A stretch of DNA of 64,000 nucleotides, taken from NCBI GenBank assembly GCA_016186145.1, contig JACPMF010000009.1:46025-110024 (forward strand), written 5' to 3'. The position numbers were made by a program, and so were the translations under genes. Below the pieces are notes generated by a model that was not told the origin of the DNA, did not search any database, and saw only the letters and a program-made list of their open reading frames with translations. This DNA comes from Candidatus Sungiibacteriota bacterium (GTDB taxonomy: Bacteria; Patescibacteria; Paceibacteria; Sungbacterales; SURF-37). Below, piece by piece: positions 1-8,394 of this stretch (position 1 is the first letter of the stretch; each line of letters starts with the position of its first letter).

Positions 1-414
1 AATTTCTTGCCACCCTTTCCTTGAAAACTCCGGAAAGTATGTGTCGCCTTCAAAATCGTGATCTACCAGAGTGAGGTACATGCGCGTTGCTCGTGGCAGA
101 AAAAGTTTATAAATCTCTCCGCCGCCTATAACCATTGCTTCTTCATATCCATTGCACTTTTGAAGCGCCTCGTCTACAGAATGTACTACTATACACCCTT
201 CTTGCAAGTAACTTTTGTCCCGAGTCAAAATTATATTGACACGTTCGGGTAGCGGCCTGCCGATTGACTCATAAGTTTTCCGGCCCATGATAATCGGCTT
301 GCCAATGGTGAGTTCACGAAAGCGCTTCATGTCAGCCGACAATTTCCAGAGCATAGTATTGCCCTTTCCGATTACATTATTTTTGGCGATGGCGGCGATT
401 AGAGAAATAATCAT
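1..414 (-). CDS. folA: dihydrofolate reductase (C-terminus cut by window edge)
   Basis: Reverse-strand frame from the ATG at 414 runs off the window start, giving about 138 residues. It begins MIISLIAAIAKNNVIGKGN, followed by a W-L-S-x-D-M-K-x-F segment, the GRKTYESIGRPLP cofactor region and VIGGGEIY, all hallmarks of DHFR (NADPH-dependent reduction of dihydrofolate to tetrahydrofolate). Family length is about 160, so only some 20-25 C-terminal residues are missing. It lies downstream of thyA on the same strand, the usual coupling: ThyA oxidises methylene-THF to DHF and FolA regenerates THF. The intervening 174 bp hold a hairpin repeat. Confidence 0.93.
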   Translation of the reverse strand, partial: MIISLIAAIAKNNVIGKGNTMLWKLSADMKRFRELTIGKPIIMGRKTYESIGRPLPERVNIILTRDKSYLQEGCIVVHSVDEALQKCNGYEEAMVIGGGEIYKLFLPRATRMYLTLVDHDFEGDTYFPEFSRKGWQEI

Positions 415-471
415 TTAACCAACAAAATACTAACTTCTAAATCCCTGCCTGCGCGCGACGCGCGGGTAGGC

Positions 472-562
472 GAAATCCTAAACAAATTCTAAACCACAAA
501 TTTTTAAATCCAAAACATGTTTGGAATTTAGAGTTTGTGAATTGTGATTTGTTTAGGATTTA
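472..562. repeat. word-type imperfect inverted repeat between thyA and folA
   Basis: The thyA-folA gap contains an imperfect palindrome built from words such as CCTAAACAAATTC and TTTGTTTAGGATTT around a central CATG. Arms are about 40 nt. The same TAAA/CTAAACCC vocabulary appears in-frame inside ileS, leuS and the nucleotidyltransferase at 15240-16013. No gene is seen in 415-588. Confidence 0.7.
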
Positions 563-588
563 AAGTTTAGGGCTTATGGTTTTATAAA

Positions 589-1410
589 TTACACTGCCAT
601 CGGCGCTTTAATCGCCGGATGCGACTCATAATCAACAAGCTGAATATCGTCCATAGTGAAACTGTCTATATCTTTTACTTCTGGTTTAAGCCGCAATTTT
701 GACAACGGAAATGTTTCGCGTCCTAATTGCTCTTTAACTTGATCAAAGTGGTTATGGTAAATATGGGAATCGCCAAGTGTATGAATAAATTCTCCCGGAG
801 TCAAACCCGCAACTTGCGCGACCATGTGTAAAAGCAAGGAGTAAGAAGCGATATTAAAAGGTACTCCCAAAAACATATCGCACGAGCGCTGGTACATCTG
901 GAGCGACAGTCTTCCGTCTGCAACATAAAACTGTGAAAAGGCATGGCACGGCGGAAGAGCCATCTGATCAATTTCTCCGGGATTCCACGCAGTCAAAATA
1001 AGACGCCGGTCATGCGGGTCTTTTTTAATTCGCTCTATGACATCTTTGATCTGGTCTATTTCTCTGCCATCCGGGGCTCTCCATGATCTCCATTGAACGC
1101 CGTATATCCTACCGACATCTCCATTAAAACGAGCTTTCGGTTTCCAGTACGGCGCCTCGGCATTTGCATCCCAAATACGCGCGCCAAGCTCATTTAATTT
1201 TTTTACATCGGAACTGCCCTGCAAAAACCACAAAAGCTCGGCCTTAACTGGATTAAAAGCAAGTTTTTTGGTGGTTATCGCCGGAAAACCATCGCTCATC
1301 TTGTACCTCATCTGCATTCCAAAAACCGCTCTGGTCGGAATTCCTGTCCGATTCGGCTTATCAACACCGTTTTCAAGAATATATTTTAGTGAATCGAGGT
1401 ATTGTTTCAT
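589..1410 (-). CDS. thyA: thymidylate synthase ThyA
   Basis: 273 residues starting MKQYLDSLKYILENG. Methylates dUMP to dTMP with methylene-THF. The catalytic Cys lies in LPPCHAFSQFYV (about residue 155); the RSCDMFLGVPFNIASY and HTLGDSHIYHNH substrate segments and PAIKAPMAV C-terminus are intact. The same frame is open 56 codons further upstream, but that stretch is low-complexity repeat sequence and the family starts here, so the ATG at 1410 is chosen. It has no clear Shine-Dalgarno and is preceded by ATTCGC, the end of a three-hairpin intergenic element, as also seen for ftsX and mgtC. Downstream of dcd and upstream of folA: a dTMP-synthesis cluster. Confidence 0.96.
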   Translation of the reverse strand: MKQYLDSLKYILENGVDKPNRTGIPTRAVFGMQMRYKMSDGFPAITTKKLAFNPVKAELLWFLQGSSDVKKLNELGARIWDANAEAPYWKPKARFNGDVGRIYGVQWRSWRAPDGREIDQIKDVIERIKKDPHDRRLILTAWNPGEIDQMALPPCHAFSQFYVADGRLSLQMYQRSCDMFLGVPFNIASYSLLLHMVAQVAGLTPGEFIHTLGDSHIYHNHFDQVKEQLGRETFPLSKLRLKPEVKDIDSFTMDDIQLVDYESHPAIKAPMAV

Positions 1411-1875
1411 GCGAATTTTATCCCGCAACTTCCGCGACCGAAGGGAGCGCGAGGTTGGCGAGGACCCCGCACCTCCCGAACTGCTGACTCGGTAAAATTC
1501 AGAGTCAGTATCGCGGAAGTACGGGACCGCGCACTCAAACCTCACTTCGTTCGGGATGGTGCGGTGGTTTACGAGCATTAGCGAGTAACTATAAAATTCA
1601 TCCCGTTAGAAGCAGATCGCGATCAAACAGTTGTCTTCTGCGTAGATTTTATTCATTTCTACTATTGTAAGGTATTAGCCTTTTAAAATTCGGTAGCGAT
1701 CGCGGCTTCTAACGGGATTCAGCACCCAGCACATAAATTTACAGTCGTCGTTTAGGGTATTTCAAGGTTATTTCATCAGCCCCGTGATTAAAATTATCCG
1801 ACGGATGTAAATTTATGTGCTGGGTGAAGGTTTTGTAACTAAAATTTCATCGCCTGCGGCTCGAAATTTTAGACA
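1411..1875. repeat. three-hairpin intergenic element, copy 1 (dcd-thyA gap)
   Basis: Fills the gap between the dcd stop and thyA start. Read on the minus strand it holds hairpin A (AAGGGCTTTG...CAAAACCTT, including the dcd stop codon), a hairpin with arms TTCACCCAGCACATAAATTT / AAATTTATGTGCTGGGT, hairpin B with CCCGTTAGAAGC arms near 1602 and 1717, and hairpin C (GAATTTTAT...ATAAAATTC) ending at the thyA ATG. Homologous units lie at 29566-29786 and 41465-41683. This copy is the largest because of extra inserted sequence, including GC-rich repeat. Confidence 0.75.
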
Positions 1876-2549
1876 AAGCCCTTCACCTCCCAATCTTTAT
1901 GCATCTGCGGAATCATCATGTGCGGATTCCATGACTTTTTAACTTCTTCTATCTCTTGGGACAACTGATATTTCCCGCCTTCCCCAACATAATCCGGCGC
2001 TGTCTTCAACGGCTCGACTTCATAAAAAACCATCTGGCCGATTCTCCGGCCAACAACAAGCGGTATGGTAAAATATTGAGAATTATTGGTAACCTCCATA
2101 GTCCAGCGATTGAAATAACCGATATCGCCCCATCCGGCATCTTTGCAAACCTCGACAAAATTCCTGCCAAGCGAAGACCGGGCATACATTTTGCCGACGA
2201 CCTTATGCCGGCCGCCGATGAATTCGAGCGTGTGAGCAAGGACGGTCTCCCCAGGCCTTAATAAAATCACTTTTTCGTCGGGTTTAATGTTTTTGAGCCC
2301 AACTCCGGTCCGGCTTGACACACCTTCAGCAAGTTCTGCCTGATACGGACCTGACCAAACGCGCTTGGTGGACTCTTCGTCGTAAAGATTGTGCAAAGTG
2401 GCCCCCCCATCAGGATGTTTTTCTTTCCAATACCAATCGCCGAGCGTAACATCATAGCTCGTTGTCTTAAGTTTCCGCCCGTCAAAAGGATCAACAACTA
2501 TCGTCCCTCCTTTAATGTGCCGTAAAATTGCGTCGCGAGATAACAACAT
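1869..2549 (-). CDS. dcd: dCTP deaminase / dUTPase-superfamily protein
   Basis: 226 residues. Trimeric dUTPase-fold enzyme making dUMP precursors (dCTP to dUTP, possibly bifunctional to dUMP), which feeds ThyA just downstream. Visible motifs: TTSYDVTLGDWYW near the N-terminus, ARSSLGRNF (family S-S-x-x-R), GWGDIGYFNRWTMEVTNN (equivalent of G-x-x-G-x-x-x-L-E-x-x-N) and GRRIGQMVFYEVE. Somewhat longer than the usual 170-200, mainly from a 30-residue N-terminal-third insertion. Its stop codon falls inside hairpin A of the intergenic element. De-aminating versus dUTPase-only activity cannot be settled from sequence. Confidence 0.88.
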   Translation of the reverse strand: MLLSRDAILRHIKGGTIVVDPFDGRKLKTTSYDVTLGDWYWKEKHPDGGATLHNLYDEESTKRVWSGPYQAELAEGVSSRTGVGLKNIKPDEKVILLRPGETVLAHTLEFIGGRHKVVGKMYARSSLGRNFVEVCKDAGWGDIGYFNRWTMEVTNNSQYFTIPLVVGRRIGQMVFYEVEPLKTAPDYVGEGGKYQLSQEIEEVKKSWNPHMMIPQMHKDWEVKGFV

Positions 2550-2647
2550 ACTATTCTACAAAAAAATATGAACCAATATGAATATACAAATAACAGATTG
2601 TATTCATAATACTTGCCCAACCCCATTTATGCAATTAAACGTGTGAA

Positions 2648-2671
2648 TAAAAAAACAGCCTCGTGGCTGTC
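2648..2671 (-). terminator. intrinsic terminator
   Basis: On the minus strand CAGCC-ACGA-GGCTG followed by seven Ts, overlapping the stop of the small membrane-protein gene at 2670. Confidence 0.85.
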
Positions 2672-2870
2672 AATGCTTTTCCCTTCTTTCACCAAGGTAA
2701 TCTATCAAAACAAACGCTAACGGCCAGTAAAAGAACATGAAGAGAACCGCTGCGACCTTTGCGTAAACTGTTTGATAACCATATGCGCAAATGAGCAGTA
2801 TCAGCCAAAACATCTTATCCTTTAAAACCGCTTTTTTCAATTGAATCCAGTATCTCCCTAACATTTTCAT
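2670..2870 (-). CDS. small two-helix membrane protein
   Basis: 66 residues, not a recognised family. After a basic amphipathic N-terminus (WIQLKKAVLKDK) there are two hydrophobic segments, about residues 20-36 and 38-56, ending in a charged GERREKH tail. A GAGGAAAGG Shine-Dalgarno lies about 11 nt before the ATG, and an intrinsic terminator overlaps the stop, so it looks like a genuine single-gene transcript. Function unknown. Confidence 0.6.
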   Translation of the reverse strand: MKMLGRYWIQLKKAVLKDKMFWLILLICAYGYQTVYAKVAAVLFMFFYWPLAFVLIDYLGERREKH

Positions 2871-2923
2871 TACACACGCCGCCTTTCCTCTTCACTTAGG
2901 TTTCAAAGAATGTTACTAACATA

Positions 2924-3550
2924 TCATACCCCCAAAATCTCGTCAAGTTCTTTTTTGGTAATAACGCCGGAACGTAAAATTATCGGATTATCGCGTGTGA
3001 AATCAACCACCGTCGACGGTCCTTTAGGCAACTCCCCGCCATCGATAATCAGACCTACTACGCTTTCTTTCCCCAACCCGCCCGCCGCCTCAACAGAGCG
3101 CATCGGTTCTCCTCCGGAAATATTTGCTGACGTTTGAACAAGCGGAAAATCCAAGCGCTGAAGAAGTTCCAAAAGAAACTGGTGATTCGGAATCCTAATA
3201 CCGATCGTGTCTTTGCCGCCGGTAAGAACCCCCGGCAGCTTTTCTTTATGATGGAACACAACGGTTACCGGACCGGGCCAGACCTTCTCAAGAAAACGGG
3301 CTTTCCGATCGTCGATATAGGCAAATTTCCGTGCGGTCGCAATGTCTTTCACAAAAATCGGAAATGCTTTTTCCGAAACGCGCTTTTTTATTTTAAAAAT
3401 TTTCCGGATTGTCTCCGGATTGGTCGCATCGCCATAAATCCCGTAAACCGTATCCGAAGGCCCGATAATGACCCCCCCTTTTTTTAAAACCTTCTCTGCG
3501 GCCGCAAAAACTTCATTTTTAGGCCCATCGTCAAATTTGATGACTTTCAT
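2924..3550 (-). CDS. tsaC: threonylcarbamoyl-AMP synthase (Sua5/YrdC/YwlC family)
   Basis: 208 residues. Makes threonylcarbamoyl-AMP from Thr, bicarbonate and ATP for the t6A modification of ANN-decoding tRNAs. Family features in order: GGVIIGPSDTVYGIYGDA, KIFKIKKRVSEKAFPIFV, KVWPGPVTVVF, GIRIPNH and LVQTSANISGGEP, with the basic patch K-x-R and the S-A-N motif intact. Length matches the YrdC/YwlC class without the C-terminal Sua5 domain. Downstream of yvcK on the same strand, separated by a perfect 40-bp palindrome. Confidence 0.93.
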   Translation of the reverse strand: MKVIKFDDGPKNEVFAAAEKVLKKGGVIIGPSDTVYGIYGDATNPETIRKIFKIKKRVSEKAFPIFVKDIATARKFAYIDDRKARFLEKVWPGPVTVVFHHKEKLPGVLTGGKDTIGIRIPNHQFLLELLQRLDFPLVQTSANISGGEPMRSVEAAGGLGKESVVGLIIDGGELPKGPSTVVDFTRDNPIILRSGVITKKELDEILGV

Positions 3551-3564
3551 ATCAAATCCGCGCA

Positions 3565-3604
3565 GGTACTATTCTCATATTCTTAAGAATATGAGAATAG
3601 TACC
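3565..3604. repeat. perfect 40-bp palindrome between yvcK and tsaC
   Basis: Two exact 20-nt arms with no loop, left arm GGTACTATTCTCATATTCTT. It starts 14 bp before the tsaC ATG and ends 5 bp after the yvcK stop. There is no T-run, so it is not a standard terminator. Related palindromes with the same core (ATTCTC...TTCTTAAGAA) lie at 24393-24420 and, more distantly, 23518-23572. Confidence 0.9.
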
Positions 3605-3609
3605 GTTAC

Positions 3610-4581
3610 TTACAAAAGCCCCGCCAGGACTTTCGCAAGACGCGCAGGATCATGACGAACAAATCCGCTTTTTCTTACAAAGTCCCCGGTTATCGCAACC
3701 GGCTTCTTTTGAAAATTCCCGCCGAGCCCCACGACCTGTTTTCCTTCTCGCGCATATTCTTTCAAGCGTTCCGGTGACGGTTTTTTCGTATTAATAACAG
3801 CAAAATCAAGAACGCCTTTTCCAAGATACTTTTCAATTGCGTCCAGAAAATCGCGGGCAGTAAAATCGGTTGTCTCGCCCAACTTGGTCATCGTATTCAC
3901 TACAAACACCTTCGTGCCCTTTGCCTCACGAATCGCGCGGCCAACCCCGCGAACGAGGAGGTTCGGAATAATACTCGTAAAAAGGTCGCCGGGGCCGAGT
4001 ATAATCAGATCCGCTTCCCTGATTACAGAAATGGCTTTTGGGTTTCCCGAAGCATGCGGTTTTAAAAAAACCTTTTTTATTTTCAGCGACGAATCATGTT
4101 TCGGGATATCAATATTCGTCTCGCCTTTAACGATTGCCCCGTCTTCGAGTTCCGCGCGAAGCTCTACATTATCAAGGGTCACGGGAATAACCCGACCCTG
4201 GACGTTAAGAATCCGGCCCGCTTCTTCAACCGCATCTTCAAAACTTCCCGTGAGACGCTCGAGAGCCGTCAACATAATATTGCCAAATGCATGCCCGCGA
4301 AAACCGCCTTCACGGAAACGATAATTAAAAAGATCGGACAGCAACTTGTTGTCAGTCCGCGCGAGTGCTACCATCGCCCGCCGCAAGTCGCCGGGCGGGA
4401 GAATTCCAAATTCCTCGCGAAGAACACCGGTTGAACCGCCATCGTCGGCCATAGAAATAACCGCTGAAAGCTCAACAGGATACTTTTTGAGGCCGGAGAG
4501 AACAGTAAAAACGCCGGTTCCCCCGCCGATCACTACGACCTTCTTGGGATTTTTAATTTTCGATTTGTGGATTCGTCGCAT
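3610..4581 (-). CDS. yvcK: YvcK/CofD-family gluconeogenesis factor
   Basis: 323 residues. Member of the CofD/YvcK family: Rossmann-like protein that in Bacillus binds UDP-sugars and supports cell-wall precursor supply under gluconeogenic growth. Visible: VVVIGGGTGVFTVLSGLKKYP at residues 15-35, the SMADDGGSTGVLREEFGILPPGDLRRAM signature, then FGNIMLTALERLTGSFEDAV and a central LIILGPGDLFTSIIPNLLV. Length is as expected. Divergent from the LbH gene at 4780; the gap holds an AT-rich inverted repeat. Proximity to glmS and a GlmU-like gene fits a cell-wall precursor role. Confidence 0.93.
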   Translation of the reverse strand: MRRIHKSKIKNPKKVVVIGGGTGVFTVLSGLKKYPVELSAVISMADDGGSTGVLREEFGILPPGDLRRAMVALARTDNKLLSDLFNYRFREGGFRGHAFGNIMLTALERLTGSFEDAVEEAGRILNVQGRVIPVTLDNVELRAELEDGAIVKGETNIDIPKHDSSLKIKKVFLKPHASGNPKAISVIREADLIILGPGDLFTSIIPNLLVRGVGRAIREAKGTKVFVVNTMTKLGETTDFTARDFLDAIEKYLGKGVLDFAVINTKKPSPERLKEYAREGKQVVGLGGNFQKKPVAITGDFVRKSGFVRHDPARLAKVLAGLL

Positions 4582-4602
4582 TTATTAGCCCGCTATGGAA
4601 AT

Positions 4603-4692
4603 ACAAAATTTTCGAATTATGAATAAGGAGTTAGGAATAAAAAACACCTTTCGTAGCCATAATCCACAATTCTTGATTCATGGTTCTGCTCC
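4603..4692. repeat. AT-rich inverted repeat in divergent yvcK/LbH gap
   Basis: Imperfect inverted repeat with words GAATTATGAATAAGGAG and CTTGATTCATGGTTC. A sister copy using the same words lies at 42262-42346. The divergent promoters of yvcK and the + strand gene at 4780 must lie in this 198-bp gap, but no clear consensus boxes are seen. Confidence 0.6.
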
Positions 4693-4779
4693 TTAATATT
4701 ACCCCTTTCCACCCTTACTCGTTTGTGCTACATCTGAATAACCTTATTTCAGCCGCACCTTAAAAAGGAGAAACCGACA

Positions 4780-5472
4780 ATGGAACGGGTACCGAACGCG
4801 CGCTGGTGGCAAGTAAAACATGCCTGGCTCTATACCCGATTGCGAATGGAGGGACTCGAGGGTCCGCAATTTGTTGACAACATGAATACCTATGTAGATC
4901 CCGACGTCCTTATCGGCGCCGGGACGGTTGTGGAGCCAAACGTCTGGATTAAAGGAAACACGGTCATCGGCAAAAATTGCCGCATCGGTTTTGGATCGGT
5001 CATTATTGACTCCGAACTCGAAAACGACGTGGTTATCTGCGGCGCGCGGATTGAACAATGCTATATCTGCCACCACGCAGAAATCGGATATACCGCCCAG
5101 ATGAAACGAACCCGCTTCGGCGCGCGTTCAAAAATGGTTCACCGCGGCTACCTCGGAGACGCGACTGTGGGTGAAGGCGTAAACATCGGCGCAGACGTCA
5201 CCACCGCGAACTACGATGGCGCGAATAAGCATAAAACCGTGATCGGCGATAACGCTTTTATCGGAACCGGCGTTAACCTTGTAGCACCCATTGAAATTCC
5301 GACAGGCATGATGATCGCATCCGGCTCAACGGTCACAACGAAAGACCCAAAAGAGCCAGGGCGGCTTCTGGTCGCCCGCGCTCCAGGGCGGCTCTCACAG
5401 TCAAAACGGGTGGTAAAAGACGAACGAGGCTGGCTGCTTAAAAATATAGAAGAGGAGGACCAGCTGGAATGA
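4780..5472 (+). CDS. left-handed beta-helix acyltransferase resembling GlmU C-terminal domain
   Basis: 230 residues. Hexapeptide repeats from residue 40 to about 190 form a left-handed beta helix. The segment KMVHRGYLGDATVGEGVNIG and the following NYDGANKHKTVIGD closely follow the acetyl-CoA:GlcN-1-P acetyltransferase half of GlmU, including the His and the NYDG loop. The N-terminal pyrophosphorylase domain is absent, so it is probably a stand-alone glucosamine-1-phosphate acetyltransferase. glmS nearby makes GlcN-6-P, which supports a UDP-GlcNAc pathway role. AAAAGGAG lies 8 nt before the ATG. A more general sugar O-acyltransferase remains possible. Confidence 0.8.
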   Translation: MERVPNARWWQVKHAWLYTRLRMEGLEGPQFVDNMNTYVDPDVLIGAGTVVEPNVWIKGNTVIGKNCRIGFGSVIIDSELENDVVICGARIEQCYICHHAEIGYTAQMKRTRFGARSKMVHRGYLGDATVGEGVNIGADVTTANYDGANKHKTVIGDNAFIGTGVNLVAPIEIPTGMMIASGSTVTTKDPKEPGRLLVARAPGRLSQSKRVVKDERGWLLKNIEEEDQLE

Positions 5473-5512
5473 GAAGGTTTTCATCAGCGCTTTTCTCCGT
5501 GCAAATCAAATT

Positions 5513-5541
5513 GAAAAGCCCTACTAGTTAGGGCTCTTTTC
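5513..5541. terminator. bidirectional intrinsic terminator
   Basis: AGCCCTA-loop-TAGGGCT with T-rich tracts on both sides, between the LbH gene (+) and the convergent small gene (-), whose last codons it overlaps. Confidence 0.85.
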
Positions 5542-5790
5542 TTTTTCTTCCGTAGACGGCGGCATCGCGCGGTATGCCGCGGCAATTGCTCTCGTTAGGC
5601 CGGGACAGGCGGACGAAGCACCACCGCTAGTACAAAGCCGAACAAAATTACGCATTGGCCACGTGCCTTCTTCACCGACGCCAACATACCATTCGCCGTT
5701 GCCGCCCTGAAAAATAATCAATTCGTTTCGATGCTTTTCGTCCCGGTCGTCGGTAAGATACCGCCGCAATTCTTGCATCTCCGATTCCAT
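5524..5790 (-). CDS. hypothetical small acidic protein
   Basis: 88 residues, unrecognised. Starts MESEMQELRRYLTDDRDEK; middle contains an aromatic/Gly stretch (GGNGEWYVGVGEEGTW) and two Cys. Its ATG overlaps the TAA of the upstream membrane gene (TAATG), so the two are very likely translationally coupled. Ends in the shared terminator. No function can be proposed. Confidence 0.55.
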   Translation of the reverse strand: MESEMQELRRYLTDDRDEKHRNELIIFQGGNGEWYVGVGEEGTWPMRNFVRLCTSGGASSACPGLTRAIAAAYRAMPPSTEEKEKSPN

Positions 5791-6044
5791 TACAAATAAA
5801 TAGGCGGATGGTTAATCATTGGGAAGATCAGGAGAACCAAGGCGGTTCCTGCGTGGAAATACGCTAAAAACATGGCCAACACAAGCACAAATGCCGCAAA
5901 CTCCTCTACAACCTTCCTGACCCCGTAAAGACACTGCATTTTTCTTTCACGGCGATCAGCCAAATCTGTGAGTTTAACAAGTAAAAGAAGTCCTACCACA
6001 AACACTACGGCGTCAACAACGAAAGAAAGGTAAGTTACTTGCAT
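5790..6044 (-). CDS. small two-helix membrane protein
   Basis: 84 residues with hydrophobic segments at about 6-27 and 49-76 separated by a charged loop (DLADRRERKMQ). Preceded by AAGGGGGTGAGCG directly before the ATG, a strong Shine-Dalgarno. Coupled by TAATG overlap to the 88-residue gene that follows. Unrecognised family. Confidence 0.6.
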   Translation of the reverse strand: MQVTYLSFVVDAVVFVVGLLLLVKLTDLADRRERKMQCLYGVRKVVEEFAAFVLVLAMFLAYFHAGTALVLLIFPMINHPPIYL

Positions 6045-6085
6045 CGCTCACCCCCTTCTCTAAATTTAAAGAACGCAAAGATATT

Positions 6086-7927
6086 TTATTCTACTGTCAC
6101 AGATTTAGCAAGATTTCTTGGCTTGTCTACATCGTAACCCCTTAACACTCCGAAGTGATACGCAAAAAGCTGAAGCGGGATGACCGCCAAAAGCGGCGTC
6201 AGCATTTCAAGAGTTTTTGGGATATAGATTACATCATCGGCAATATCTCGAATTTTCTCGTCTCCCTCGGTAGCAACCGCAATCACCGGACCCTTGCGGG
6301 CCCGCACTTCCTCTATATTTGAAATCATTTTTTCATAAACCGAATCCTGCGGTGCGATAAACACCGACGGCAGATTCTGATCAATCATCGCAATCGGCCC
6401 ATGCTTCAACTCACCGGCACCATACCCTTCGGCGTGAACATAAGAAATTTCTTTCAACTTCAATGCCCCTTCGTACGCGACCGGCAAATTGTACTTCCTC
6501 CCAAGGTACAAAAAGTTATCATATTTTTGATACTTTACCGCAAGCCGCCGGATAACATCGTTTTGTAAAAGAATTTTTCGCATGAAATCGGGAATTTTTT
6601 TAAGCTCGCCCGCAATCCGCTCACCCGTAACCAAAGACATTTCCCGCTGACGGCCAAGGAGAAGAGTAAACAGGGCAAGTATCGCAACCTGCGAAGTAAA
6701 CGCTTTAGTTGATGCAACCCCGATTTCAGGACCAACATGCTGGTATACGCCGGCGTCAGTATCGCGCGCAATGGTTGAGCCGACAACATTCACAATACCA
6801 AGCGTCGGCACGCCTTTTTCTCTTGCCTCGCGAAGCGCTGCCAACGTATCTGCGGTCTCACCAGACTGCGAAATCGCAAGCATGATATCGCCTTCGCGGA
6901 AAACCGGCTTCCGATAGCGGAACTCCGAAGCAAGGTCAACTTCAACCGGAATACCGGCGTATTCTTCGAGCATGTACTCGCCGACGCGGCCGGCAAGATA
7001 TGCCGTGCCGCACCCGGAGATCAAAATACGTTTTGCATTTTTTACCTGTGGGATTACTTCAGCAAGCCCGCCAAGCTTCGCACGGCCTTCTTCCGGAACC
7101 AACCGCCCGCGTATCGAGTTCTCGATGGCATGCGGTTCCTCAAAAATCTCTTTCAGCATGAAATGCGGATACCCTCCTTTCTGCGCCTCTTCCGGAGACC
7201 ACTCAACTTTATGAAACTTCTTTTCAAGAAGATTCCTTTTAAGATCAAAAATACGATGGTTTGCCGGAGTCAGCACCGCCATTTCGCCGTCATCAAGATA
7301 GATGACATCCTTGGTATGCTTTAACACTGCCGAGGCGTCGGAAGCAATAAAATATTCACCCTCGCCGATTCCAATAAGAAGCGGTGAAAAGTTGCGCGCG
7401 GCAATAAGTTTTTCCGGCTCCCTGCGGTCAATAACGGCAAGACCATATGTTCCCCGCACAGTCAGAAGCGAAAGGCGCACAGCCTCCGCAATATCGAGCT
7501 CTTTGTTTTTGTTTCTAAATTCTTCAATAAGATGAGCAATCGTTTCAGTGTCCGTTTCCGAGCGGAAAACATGGCCCATTTTTTTTAATTCCCCCTTAAG
7601 GTCCTTATAGTTTTCAATAATGCCGTTATGGACAAGCCAGATGTCGCCGGAACAATCCCGATGCGGATGAGCGTTCGTTTCTGTCACCCCGCCATGAGTA
7701 GCCCAACGGGAATGCACAATGCCGGCAGAACCGGCAAATTCCTTACCATGAACTTTTTCTTGCAAAACAGCAACCTTGCCGACTGCCTTTTCGCTCCTGA
7801 CGTTGCCGCTTTTCGTAACAACCGCAAAGCCCGCCGAGTCATAACCCCGGTATTCGAGATTTTTTATGCCATCCATCAGAATAGGTAGGGCCTTTTGTCT
7901 GCCGATGTAACCGACAATTCCACACAT
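6086..7927 (-). CDS. glmS: glutamine--fructose-6-phosphate aminotransferase GlmS
   Basis: 613 residues, the usual full length. Converts fructose-6-P and glutamine to glucosamine-6-P, first step to UDP-GlcNAc. N-terminal class II amidotransferase with nucleophile Cys2 (MCGIVGYIGR), RWATHG and HNGIIENY; C-terminal tandem SIS domains with SGCGTAYLAG, SQSGETADTLAAL and the terminal KPRNLAKSVTVE. No glmS ribozyme is evident in the short leader, so control is likely at the promoter or by other means. Confidence 0.97.
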   Translation of the reverse strand: MCGIVGYIGRQKALPILMDGIKNLEYRGYDSAGFAVVTKSGNVRSEKAVGKVAVLQEKVHGKEFAGSAGIVHSRWATHGGVTETNAHPHRDCSGDIWLVHNGIIENYKDLKGELKKMGHVFRSETDTETIAHLIEEFRNKNKELDIAEAVRLSLLTVRGTYGLAVIDRREPEKLIAARNFSPLLIGIGEGEYFIASDASAVLKHTKDVIYLDDGEMAVLTPANHRIFDLKRNLLEKKFHKVEWSPEEAQKGGYPHFMLKEIFEEPHAIENSIRGRLVPEEGRAKLGGLAEVIPQVKNAKRILISGCGTAYLAGRVGEYMLEEYAGIPVEVDLASEFRYRKPVFREGDIMLAISQSGETADTLAALREAREKGVPTLGIVNVVGSTIARDTDAGVYQHVGPEIGVASTKAFTSQVAILALFTLLLGRQREMSLVTGERIAGELKKIPDFMRKILLQNDVIRRLAVKYQKYDNFLYLGRKYNLPVAYEGALKLKEISYVHAEGYGAGELKHGPIAMIDQNLPSVFIAPQDSVYEKMISNIEEVRARKGPVIAVATEGDEKIRDIADDVIYIPKTLEMLTPLLAVIPLQLFAYHFGVLRGYDVDKPRNLAKSVTVE

Positions 7928-8021
7928 GGTTTACTTCTTAATACCGGATATGCGGAGATTTGTTTTCAAAATCAGCCCCGAAAATAATTTGCTTGAAATG
8001 TATCCCTTCTCGGTTCTTATT

Positions 8022-8044
8022 AAAAAACCGCGGTTACCCGCGGA
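8022..8044 (-). terminator. intrinsic terminator
   Basis: Minus-strand CCGCGGG-TAA-CCGCGG followed by six Ts; overlaps the last codons of the 84-residue gene. Confidence 0.85.
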
Positions 8045-8288
8045 CAACACTGTTAAATTTGTACCCCCGTAGTCTTGTAGGATAAACGATCTTATCTGTA
8101 AAAATATTTTTTACCATGGCGTCACCGCCAATTGTACAGGCATCACCCACCCAGCTATCAGCTTCTGCCAACGCGCGTCTCCTAGTCCTCAATTCCCTAT
8201 CGCGTACGAAACCAGAGCCATGACCACTAGTATAAACAGCATACCAGCGACCAGTGCAAAAATTTAGAACGCGCCTTAAAAATTCCAT
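8034..8288 (-). CDS. hypothetical small protein, single-gene cassette
   Basis: 84 residues, starts MEFLRRVLNFCTGRWYAVY; three Cys, many Arg, no membrane segment. The ATG is preceded by AAAAGGGAGGAAATC (strong Shine-Dalgarno). It has its own promoter (8340-8367) and terminator (8022-8044), so it is a self-contained transcription unit. No recognisable family. Confidence 0.6.
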   Translation of the reverse strand: MEFLRRVLNFCTGRWYAVYTSGHGSGFVRDRELRTRRRALAEADSWVGDACTIGGDAMVKNIFTDKIVYPTRLRGYKFNSVVRG

Positions 8289-8339
8289 GATTTCCTCCCT
8301 TTTGAGAATAAAAGAACTAACTAGAAAATATGTTAACCA

Positions 8340-8367
8340 AAAATAGCATATATAAGTTTTTTGTCAA
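8340..8367 (-). promoter_or_regulatory. sigma70-type promoter
   Basis: Minus strand TTGACA - 16 nt - TATTTT, about 50 nt upstream of the ATG at 8288. Confidence 0.6.
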
Positions 8368-8368
8368 T

Positions 8369-8394
8369 TAAAAAACGAGGCCTTAGTCGGCCTC
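8369..8394 (-). terminator. intrinsic terminator
   Basis: GAGGCC-GACTAA-GGCCTC then GTTTTTT on the minus strand, overlapping the end of the MaoC-like gene. Confidence 0.88.

Noticed and set aside
6000..8000. glmS ribozyme upstream of glmS
   Set aside because: The short leader shows no ribozyme core; the upstream terminator leaves too little space.
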